A stretch of DNA of 11,840 nt, from assembly GCA_964483805.1 (NCBI GenBank), contig CAZADH010000195.1:1-11840 (forward strand). Direction: 5' to 3'. The stretch is from CAZADH01 sp964483805. Its GTDB lineage: Bacteria > Muiribacteriota > Ozemobacteria > Ozemobacterales > Ozemobacteraceae. A model generated the notes under the pieces. The model searched no databases and was not told the DNA's origin. It worked only from the letters and a program-made list of their open reading frames with translations. The position numbers and the translations under genes are program-made. This document shows, piece after piece, positions 6,441 through 11,840 of the stretch; within the stretch, counting starts at the first letter, position 1, and the number at the start of each line of letters is the position of its first letter.

Positions 6441-7391
6441 TTACGGCGTGCGCGTGACCACCTTGCCGGAGCGATCGATGTACTGATCGCTGCCACTGAT
6501 GCGCACCTTGGCCAGGCCATCGTCGAACGGCTCGACCTGCTCGAACTGCGGGTTGATCGAGAACCGGCCCTTCTTGTCGATGAAACCCCACTTGCCGGTG
6601 CCGGCGCCACCGACCTGCACCGCGGCCAGTCCGTCGCTGAACCCGTGCGCGTCGTCGAACTGCGGGTTGATCTGCATCTTGCCGCGCCGGTCGATGAAGC
6701 CCCACTTGCCGCCGGCGGCGCCGCCAATCTTCACGGCCGCCAGCCCATCGGCAAAGTTGGTCACCTCGGCAAACTGCGGCGTGATCGCGGGCCGACCCCG
6801 CCGATCGATGAAGCCCCACTGCCCTTCGCCGGTGCCGGCAATCTTCACCGCCGCCAGTCCATCGGCAAACCCCAGCGTCTCGGCAAATGCGGGCTCGATG
6901 ACGGTCCGGCCGCGATGGTCGATGAATCCCCACCGACCGCTCTCACCCACCGTGCGCACGGCGGCGACCCCGTCGGCGAAATCCCCGACCTGTTCGTATT
7001 GTGGATTGACGGCGAACACGCCGTGGTGATCGATGAAACCCCACTTGCCGCTCGAGCGGCCCCCGACGCGCACGGCCGCCATGCCGTCGGCGAACGACGA
7101 GGCTTCGTCGTACTGCGGATTGATCGCCAGCTTGCCGCGGCGGTTGATGTAGCCCCATTTGCCGGTGTCACGCCCGCCAACGCGAACGGCCGCGAGGCCA
7201 TCGGCAAACGGCAGGGCCGCATCGAACTGGGGTTGGATCGCGAGTTTGCCGGCGTGATCGATGAAACCGACCTGACCGTCGCGCACCACCGGATGCAACC
7301 CCGACTTCTCACGCGCCGTGAGCGGCGAGGTCAGCAACAACGGAACCAACAGAGCGGCAACGGCGCCGCGTTCGAGCCAGCGAACCGACAT
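6441..7391 (-). CDS. Exported WG-repeat protein
   Basis: 316 residues from the ATG at 7389-7391. The N-terminus (residues 1-26, hydrophobic core AVAALLVPLLLTSPL) is a signal peptide. Almost all the rest is WG repeats with a period of about 38 residues: VGFID at 41, WGYIN at 79, WGFID at 117, 154, 192, 230 and 268, and a degenerate QYIDRSG at 303. Each unit continues with a Gly-turn, (I/V)xPQF and FADGLAAV. WG repeats (KWG/leptospira-repeat type) are common in surface or exported proteins, with no established enzymatic role. Start choice: AGGAGG (7398-7403) lies 6 nt before this ATG but directly touches the in-frame ATG at 7397, and the in-frame ATG at 7427 has no ribosome site. Probably co-transcribed with the small gene 63 nt upstream. 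Family certain, biological role unknown. Confidence 0.9.
   Translation of the reverse strand: MSVRWLERGAVAALLVPLLLTSPLTAREKSGLHPVVRDGQVGFIDHAGKLAIQPQFDAALPFADGLAAVRVGGRDTGKWGYINRRGKLAINPQYDEASSFADGMAAVRVGGRSSGKWGFIDHHGVFAVNPQYEQVGDFADGVAAVRTVGESGRWGFIDHRGRTVIEPAFAETLGFADGLAAVKIAGTGEGQWGFIDRRGRPAITPQFAEVTNFADGLAAVKIGGAAGGKWGFIDRRGKMQINPQFDDAHGFSDGLAAVQVGGAGTGKWGFIDKKGRFSINPQFEQVEPFDDGLAKVRISGSDQYIDRSGKVVTRTP
6462..7271 (-). repeat. Array of seven WG repeats plus one degenerate copy
   Basis: Protein-level repeat of 37-38 residues (about 114 bp). GKWGFID(R/H)RG and FADGLAAV(K/R) recur in register. The first copy has V in place of W, and the last is shortened to SDQYIDRSGK, the usual decay at array ends. 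The copies differ at the DNA level, so the expansion is not recent. Confidence 0.9.
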
Positions 7392-7454
7392 GGGCATCCT
7401 CCTCGCCGCCGACGCGGCGTTATGCATTGCGATGCCCCATCATGCAAACCCGGA

Positions 7455-7655
7455 TCAACGACTGGCGGCAGCCTTTCGCCGCGTCAGCGGCCGCACGTTG
7501 TCGCGCGACGTTTTGCCGGCGTGCGCCGCCTCTAGAGCCTGACGCCGCTTGGCCAACAACTGCTGCAGACGTGCTTCGAGGCGGTCGATTTCAGCGGTCA
7601 ACCGGTCGATTTCTCCGAGCCTGTGACTGGGGAGCGGATCACTTGACATTGGCAT
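7455..7655 (-). CDS. Small coiled-coil protein of unknown function
   Basis: 66 residues, not recognised. Residues 13-45 have hydrophobic positions in heptad spacing (LGEIDRLTAEIDRLEARLQQ, then LLAKRRQALEAA), indicating a helical coiled coil that probably oligomerises. The C-terminus is basic (TSRDNVRPLTRRKAAASR). No signal peptide or membrane segment. There is no Shine-Dalgarno site before ATG 7653-7655; an alternative ATG lies 6 nt downstream. TAGACT, 7 nt upstream of the ATG (7663-7668), could be a -10 for a leaderless transcript. Same strand as the WG-repeat gene, 63 nt away. Heptad pattern and low stop-codon usage favour a real gene, but its small size leaves doubt. Confidence 0.55.
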   Translation of the reverse strand: MPMSSDPLPSHRLGEIDRLTAEIDRLEARLQQLLAKRRQALEAAHAGKTSRDNVRPLTRRKAAASR

Positions 7656-7670
7656 GGGCGAGAGTCTACA
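7643..7670 (+). promoter_or_regulatory. Possible promoter for the SecD-like gene
   Basis: A perfect -35 box TTGACA (7643-7648) is followed 16 nt later by TCTACA (7665-7670), a poor -10. The predicted leader is about 60 nt. It overlaps the start of the divergent small gene, so the two promoters may interfere. No other clear element is seen before the AAGGAG at 7725-7730. Confidence 0.25.
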
Positions 7671-7737
7671 CCAACGGGGTCACGACGTACAAGAGGATAC
7701 CGGCAGAATCTCGCCCGGCCCGAAAAGGAGCCGTTTC

Positions 7738-8394
7738 ATGAGTATCGATCACCACGCGAACCCGCCCGCGCACGATGCGCCGGCCGACGATCGCGACCGC
7801 GACGCACTGCACCCCGATCGTGCCCCGGCGACCGGGTCCGCGCCCACCCGACGCATCAGCCCGGTGCCGTTCGTCGTTGGTTTCGTCGTTCTGGCGATCG
7901 TCACCGGCGCGGCCTGTCTGTCGTTTCTGGCCAATCGTCGTGGGGCGACCGCAGCGGTCCCGCCCTCGGCGCGACTCGCGCAACGACTCGCCTTCCACAT
8001 CGTCCGCGACCAGGCGGCATCGGCGCAGCAACTGGCACCACGCGGGGCCGACGAAATGGTCGCACCGAACACCGACGCGTCTCGTTGTCTGTGGTTCAAA
8101 CTCACCCGGGCACCAGCATTGACCGGGGGTGACGTCGTCGGCTTGGGCGAGAGCAAAGACGAGATGGGCGTCGGCATGATCAACCTCGAGTTTTCCGAGC
8201 CCGGCGCCGCCAGACTGGCCGAGGTCACCGGCAAGCACATCGGCGAACAGTTGGCGATCGTCCTCGACGGTCGCGTGGTCGGCGCCCCCGTGATTCAAAG
8301 CCGCATCACCGGCGGCCGCGCCCAGATCCACCGCCTGACCCTGGCGCAGTTGCTGCAACCGCCGGTCGGCTCCGGCCCGCAGACCGCCCCGTAG
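7738..8394 (+). CDS. Single-span membrane protein with an isolated SecD P1-head-like domain
   Basis: 218 residues. A polar, His/Asp/Pro-rich N-terminus (1-42) is followed by one transmembrane helix (about 43-65, VPFVVGFVVLAIVTGAACLS) and an exported C-terminal domain. Residues about 118-198 resemble the head part of the first periplasmic domain of SecD. The evidence is LTGGDVVGLGESKDEMGVGM at 128-147, then INLEFSEPGAARLAEVT and the hallmark LAIVLDGRVVGAPVIQSRITGG at about 172-193. Full SecD has six membrane helices and drives late protein export; none of those are here, so this is not a functional SecD. Such stand-alone head domains occur in uncharacterised exported proteins. Start: AAGGAG lies 7 nt before the ATG. 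It is a single gene between two leftward genes. Domain likely, function unknown. Confidence 0.85.
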   Translation: MSIDHHANPPAHDAPADDRDRDALHPDRAPATGSAPTRRISPVPFVVGFVVLAIVTGAACLSFLANRRGATAAVPPSARLAQRLAFHIVRDQAASAQQLAPRGADEMVAPNTDASRCLWFKLTRAPALTGGDVVGLGESKDEMGVGMINLEFSEPGAARLAEVTGKHIGEQLAIVLDGRVVGAPVIQSRITGGRAQIHRLTLAQLLQPPVGSGPQTAP

Positions 8395-8412
8395 ACACCG
8401 GGCCTCCCTGTG

Positions 8413-8433
8413 CGGCAATACGCCGTATTGCCG
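8413..8433. terminator. Hairpin between convergent genes
   Basis: CGGCAATAC (8413-8421) pairs with GTATTGCCG (8425-8433) around a 3 nt loop. It sits 18 nt after the stop of the SecD-like gene and touches the stop of the leftward membrane protein gene. On the plus strand TCTACTTCTT follows, giving a modest pyrimidine tract, so it more likely ends the rightward transcript. Confidence 0.55.
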
Positions 8434-8434
8434 T

Positions 8435-9481
8435 CTACTTCTTGACCAGTTCGACGATCACGTCGACCAGCACTTCTTTGACGACAAAGACAGCGACGGG
8501 CACGGCGACGACGGTGAAGATCTGCACCACGGCACCGACACGAAAGGGCCATTCCGGCAGGTTGTCGATCTCGGCCAACAACTCGCGCTCGTGCAGATAC
8601 GCCTCGACGAGTTCCCGTTTTGGCTCGGCAAGCACCTGGCGTTCGAGCACCAGCAACTTCTCGCCGAACAACGCCCGGATCGCGCGTTTGCGCGCGACAA
8701 GAATGCGATGCAGGCGCCACTGCGGCACGACCAGGTAGGTCAACGGCATAAACAGCGCCAGGGTCGCCAGCAATACGATGTAACCCATTTCGCGCGCCAG
8801 GTCGCCACTGGACCCGACGAACAGGCGGTGCGTGACTACCGCCATCCACAACATGCAGAACGACAGCACCGAGGTGCCCAGGGCGGTACGCACGTATCCA
8901 CGCCCGCACACCTCGAGCAGTTCCCATGAGAAGATGCGGTGTTGTTCGCGTTCGAAGTAGGCGGTCAGGCGCCCGACCAGGTGACTGAAGGCGAGAAACA
9001 ACCAGACGGCGCGGGCGAAACAGTAGAAGCCGAGCGCCCCATAGACCAGGCTGCACCACCGGGTGGCTGCGAACCGATACGGGAGCAGGTCCCAGACCAC
9101 ACCCCACCGTTGCATGACGAACGCACCGGCCAGCACGACACCGAAGACGGCGGCATCCCACCCGCGGGCCATGCGCTCGTTCAATTTGTCATACAATGCA
9201 TGCGCCTCGGCCTCGGCCGGGACAAATCGCTGCAACAGCGCCCCCAGAGCCTCGCGGCGCGCCCGCACAAACGACGGGGCAAGAACGGCCACAGTGAACC
9301 CCACCATCTGGCCGATTTCGAACGCCGGGGCCGACACCTCGCCGAACTGCCCCCGCACCAGACCAACCAGCCAGACGAGCGGAAAGAACACGAGCAGCAA
9401 CCGGTCGGCCCACGCCAACGGCGAGAACCAGGGCCAGGCCGGCAGTGTTTCCGGGCGGGAATCTGTCGCGGGCGAACTCAT
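8435..9481 (-). CDS. Polytopic membrane protein of unknown family
   Basis: 348 residues with about seven hydrophobic helices: roughly 27-43, 55-72, 108-124, 144-168, 201-221, 233-252 and 315-336. A long charged, probably helical cytoplasmic segment (254-307, for example KRAIRALFGEKLLVLERQVL and VEAYLHERELLAEIDN) links the last two. The motif LPEWPF at 308-313, just before the final helix, resembles the WPF(D) motif of several uncharacterised membrane proteins. No catalytic or transporter signature is visible. The start is taken as ATG 9479-9481 because an upstream in-frame ATG at 9574 would add 31 basic residues running through the divergent promoters. There is no Shine-Dalgarno site; an extended -10 lies 6 nt upstream, suggesting a leaderless mRNA. 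Coding is secure, function unknown. Confidence 0.85.
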   Translation of the reverse strand: MSSPATDSRPETLPAWPWFSPLAWADRLLLVFFPLVWLVGLVRGQFGEVSAPAFEIGQMVGFTVAVLAPSFVRARREALGALLQRFVPAEAEAHALYDKLNERMARGWDAAVFGVVLAGAFVMQRWGVVWDLLPYRFAATRWCSLVYGALGFYCFARAVWLFLAFSHLVGRLTAYFEREQHRIFSWELLEVCGRGYVRTALGTSVLSFCMLWMAVVTHRLFVGSSGDLAREMGYIVLLATLALFMPLTYLVVPQWRLHRILVARKRAIRALFGEKLLVLERQVLAEPKRELVEAYLHERELLAEIDNLPEWPFRVGAVVQIFTVVAVPVAVFVVKEVLVDVIVELVKK

Positions 9482-9487
9482 GCGCGA

Positions 9488-9496
9488 ATTGTAGCA
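9488..9496 (-). promoter_or_regulatory. Extended -10 promoter of the membrane protein gene, probably leaderless
   Basis: On the minus strand TGC TACAAT is an extended -10 (TGnTATAAT, five of six hexamer bases), with no convincing -35. Six nt separate the hexamer from the ATG at 9481, placing the expected first transcribed base on the A of the start codon. No ribosome binding site is present. Confidence 0.6.
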
Positions 9497-9575
9497 AATT
9501 TCGCCAACCGACGACCTGATTTTCCGCCGCGGACCGTTCCACCCTCTTCTCAACAACCGATGCACCCCCGCCATC

Positions 9576-9584
9576 TGCTATCAT
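9576..9584 (+). promoter_or_regulatory. Extended -10 promoter of the B12-binding-like radical SAM gene, probably leaderless
   Basis: TGC TATCAT is an extended -10 with five of six hexamer matches and no clear -35. The hexamer ends 6 nt before the ATG at 9591, the same spacing as the divergent promoter on the other strand. There is no Shine-Dalgarno sequence in the GGGCCG between them. Confidence 0.6.
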
Positions 9585-9590
9585 GGGCCG

Positions 9591-11840
9591 ATGACCGAAC
9601 CCGTTGCGCTCGCCCATTGGATCGCCCGCCACCGCCGCCGGCTGACCGACCGCGGTCGCTGGTTGCTCGGCGGCGAGCCGGGGACCGACGACCCGGCCGG
9701 CTTTGCGACGGCCCGCCTGCGCGTCTTGATCGTGCGCCTGTCGGAGTATCACGTCACCGCCGGCGGCATCACCCACCAGTATCTGGCCCAACTCGCCCAC
9801 ACCGTGCCCGGTGTGTTCGTCGACCATGCCTGGCTGCCGCCCGCCGCCGACGAGGCGCTGCTGCGCGCCGACCGGCAACCGTTGTTGTTTGGCACGACCT
9901 CGCGGCGCGGTGCGCACGCGTTCGACGTGATTGCCATCAGCCTGTCGGTGATCCAGGAACTCCTCAACCTGCCCGCCCTGCTGGCCCACTCCGGCGTTCC
10001 GCTCAACGGCAGCGCGCGCGCCGCCACCGGAGCCCCGTGGGTGCTGCTCGGCGGTGGCAACGCCACCGCCACCGCGATTCTGCACGGACCCAACGAGACC
10101 GCAGCGACCTCGGTGCCGGCCGCGGCCGGCACAGCCCCGATAGAGAGCAATACTTTATCTGTATCTGCTGCGGCAGCCGGACCATGCCCGGGCCTGGTCG
10201 ATGCCGTCTTCGCCGGCGATGGCGAAGACACGTGGCCGGCGTTCCTCGCTCTTCTCGCCGACCACCGCGACCTTTCGCGCCCCGAACTGCTGCGGCGCGC
10301 GCGCACGCAGATCCCCGGTGTTTACGACCCGGCGGCCTACGTGCATGAATACGGCCCCGACGGCCGGCTCACCGCGATCGTCCGCGCCCCCGGGTGTGAC
10401 GACGCACCGCTGCCGGTTGTGGCGCACCATGCGGCCACGGCCGACCGCGGGCACACTTTCCACGCCGGGTTCATCCCGTACGACGACGACAATGCGGGTT
10501 CGTCGCACCTGCTGATTACCGCCGGATGCCCGTTCATCTGCGCCTTCTGCAAAGAGTCGTGGGAACAGAAGCCATACAGAGAATGTATTGACATCGAGCG
10601 GTTGCGCGCCGACGCGCTCGCCTTGAAGGCGAATCTCGGCCTCGACGAACTCAACCTGATGACCTTCAACGCCAACACCTACTCGGTGTTGCTGCCCCTG
10701 CTCGACGCCCTCGACCCGCTCTTCGACCGGGTGTCGCTCAAGAGCCAACGGTTCGACGGCATCGTCCGCCAACCACACCTGCTGGCGCGCCAACTGGCGG
10801 CGGGCAAACGCACCTTCACCTGCGCCATGGAAGGCATCAGCGACCGTATCCGCCGCCTGCTCGGCAAACAACTGGGCACCGAGACGCTGCTGGCCGGTTT
10901 TGCCGCGCTGTTCGCCGCCGATATCCGACAGATGAAGGTGTTTCTCATCGTGACCGGCGACGAGGCCGCCGCCGATCTGGCCGAACTGGCCGAGTTGCTG
11001 GCGCGGTTGCGTCGCCTGCTCGCAGGCCGCCGCAGTCAACCGGCATTGACCTTCTCGCTCGCCGCGTTGTTCTGCCCGCCGAACACACCGCTGCAATACG
11101 CGGTAGGACAGTGGCCGCCCGCCCCACAGCACGCGGCCATGCGCGCGATCACCGAGGTCGTCGAGCGCGCCGGCTGGGAGGTGCGGATCAGTGCGGGACC
11201 GGCCGATGCCGAGTTGTCGCACGGGTTGTCACACTCCGACCGGCGGGCCACCGCGGCCCTGGTCGCCGCTTCACTGCACGACGGTTTGCGCTACCGCGGC
11301 GAGGTCACCGAGGCGATGGCAACCACGTTGGCCCGGCGCCTCGCGCAGGTCTTGCCCGCCGCGGCGCTGCCCGGCAAGACCCCGCTCACGGCCGACACGT
11401 GCCTGCCATGGGACGACATCGCCACCGGTCACGACAAACACGCACTCTGGCTCGCCTGGTCGCAACTGACCCCACACCGGGTCGCGGGCGACCGGGTCGC
11501 GGGCGACCGGGTCGCGTGCGACCGGGTCGCGAACGACCTGGGCGCGGGCGACACCGTCGCCGCGGCCGAGCGGAACCCCGCCGCGGCTCCGGCCGCGCTC
11601 CGGCCCACCCGATCTGCCACGCCTGCGTCGGCACCGCCGGAAACCTGGCGGCTCACCGGGTTCATCCCACCCCGCCTGGGCGCCGTGGGCGACCGTTTCT
11701 TCTTCGCCGCCTTCGCGCGTCTGCTCATGCTCGGCATGCCGGCGCTGACGCCCCGATTCGTGCGCTTCACCGGGGCACTGCCGCGCGACGGCGCCGGCGG
11801 TCTGTTTATCGGTGATTTCACCCTGCGCCCGGGGCCGCAA
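9591..11840 (+). CDS. Radical SAM protein with B12-binding-like N-terminal domain, C-terminus cut by window edge
   Basis: 750 codons visible, no stop. Residues 42-165 and 201-220 look like a Rossmann-type B12-binding fold: LRVLIVRLSEY, FDVIAISLSVIQE, WVLLGGGN at 150-157, VDAVFAGDGEDTW at 203-215. The cobalamin-ligating DxHxxG motif is not seen, so B12 may not be bound. The radical SAM domain begins near 305, with cluster cysteines C313, C317 and C320 (CPFICAFC). LDELNLMTFNANTYS follows, then CAMEGISDRIRRLLGKQL at about 411-428, like the EGISxRLR motif of B12-type radical SAM proteins. Two low-complexity inserts interrupt it: residues 166-200, and 630-654 with RVAGD repeats. The region after 680 starts another, unrecognised part. 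Substrate unknown. Start ATG 9591 has no Shine-Dalgarno site; no in-frame start lies just upstream. Some codons (ATA, TTA, AGA) in the inserts and near 10560-10590 are unlike the GC-rich rest. Confidence 0.87.
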   Translation, partial: MTEPVALAHWIARHRRRLTDRGRWLLGGEPGTDDPAGFATARLRVLIVRLSEYHVTAGGITHQYLAQLAHTVPGVFVDHAWLPPAADEALLRADRQPLLFGTTSRRGAHAFDVIAISLSVIQELLNLPALLAHSGVPLNGSARAATGAPWVLLGGGNATATAILHGPNETAATSVPAAAGTAPIESNTLSVSAAAAGPCPGLVDAVFAGDGEDTWPAFLALLADHRDLSRPELLRRARTQIPGVYDPAAYVHEYGPDGRLTAIVRAPGCDDAPLPVVAHHAATADRGHTFHAGFIPYDDDNAGSSHLLITAGCPFICAFCKESWEQKPYRECIDIERLRADALALKANLGLDELNLMTFNANTYSVLLPLLDALDPLFDRVSLKSQRFDGIVRQPHLLARQLAAGKRTFTCAMEGISDRIRRLLGKQLGTETLLAGFAALFAADIRQMKVFLIVTGDEAAADLAELAELLARLRRLLAGRRSQPALTFSLAALFCPPNTPLQYAVGQWPPAPQHAAMRAITEVVERAGWEVRISAGPADAELSHGLSHSDRRATAALVAASLHDGLRYRGEVTEAMATTLARRLAQVLPAAALPGKTPLTADTCLPWDDIATGHDKHALWLAWSQLTPHRVAGDRVAGDRVACDRVANDLGAGDTVAAAERNPAAAPAALRPTRSATPASAPPETWRLTGFIPPRLGAVGDRFFFAAFARLLMLGMPALTPRFVRFTGALPRDGAGGLFIGDFTLRPGPQ
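10113..10132. repeat. Perfect 20 bp GC-rich palindrome inside the radical SAM gene
   Basis: GTGCCGGCCGCGGCCGGCAC reads identically on both strands. It lies in the stretch encoding residues 166-200, a Thr/Ala/Ser-rich spacer between two conserved parts of the B12-binding-like region. The spacer then turns AT-rich at 10140-10170, using ATA and TTA codons. Confidence 0.8.
11478..11552 (+). repeat. 15 bp in-frame tandem repeat, about five copies
   Basis: CGGGTCGCGGGCGAC occurs twice exactly (11478-11507). Copies with GTGC and GAAC variants follow (11508-11537), then a degenerate fifth copy (11538-11552). The protein reads RVAGD, RVAGD, RVACD, RVAND, LGAGD. Because 15 is a multiple of 3, copy-number change would not shift the frame. 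Confidence 0.9.

Noticed and set aside
6462..7271. CRISPR-like regular repetition
   Set aside because: The 114 bp period is coding, in frame and diverged, and encodes WG repeats; there are no identical repeats with unique spacers.
7392..7427. Longer start (ATG at 7427) for the WG-repeat protein
   Set aside because: No ribosome site precedes it. AGGAGG at 7398-7403 would lie inside the coding region but is ideally spaced for the ATG at 7391, which also gives a better signal peptide.
9189..10085. 298-codon open frame on the minus strand
   Set aside because: It spans the divergent promoter region and is antisense to the radical SAM gene; no domain is visible.
8939..10348. 469-codon open frame on the plus strand
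   Set aside because: It overlaps the membrane protein antisense and then the radical SAM gene in a wrong frame. The product is Arg/Pro-rich and featureless.

Overview
This is an 11.8 kb stretch of a GC-rich bacterial chromosome with densely packed genes. It has no tRNA, rRNA, mobile element or CRISPR array that I can see. Shine-Dalgarno sites of the AGGAGG type, Sec signal peptides and a SecD-type domain suggest a diderm bacterium. The many exported TPR, Sel1 and WG-repeat proteins and two large radical SAM proteins resemble Planctomycetota, Myxococcota or similar lineages, but the phylum cannot be fixed from this sequence. A run of 10 Ns shows that it comes from a scaffolded draft assembly.

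Layout, left to right. (1) A leftward cluster: an exported TPR/proline-rich protein broken by the N gap (2484-3906), an exported Sel1-repeat protein (1655-2380), and a lysine 2,3-aminomutase (KamA) family radical SAM enzyme running off the left edge (<1-1658). The last two overlap by ATGA. (2) A 281 bp divergent promoter region. (3) A rightward 702-residue exported protein with TPR-like and coiled-coil parts and seven TDPY motifs (4188-6296). (4) A strong hairpin between convergent genes. (5) Leftward: an exported WG-repeat protein (6441-7391) and a small coiled-coil protein (7455-7655). (6) Rightward: a single-span membrane protein with an isolated SecD P1-head-like domain (7738-8394). (7) Leftward: a polytopic membrane protein of unknown family (8435-9481). 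(8) Rightward: a radical SAM protein with a B12-binding-like N-terminal region, running off the right edge (9591->11840).

No single pathway links all the genes. The middle genes are largely envelope or periplasmic repeat proteins with probable protein-protein interaction roles. The flanks carry two unrelated iron-sulfur radical SAM proteins. The points most worth a second look are: the KamA protein with about 185 extra N-terminal residues, coupled to an exported Sel1 protein; the gapped TPR gene, whose C-terminal half is a tandem duplication of a cysteine-containing helical unit; a solitary SecD P1-head-like domain; a divergent gene pair whose extended -10 elements both lie exactly 6 nt before the ATG, suggesting leaderless mRNAs; and two in-frame low-complexity inserts in the right-hand radical SAM gene, one containing a perfect 20 bp palindrome.
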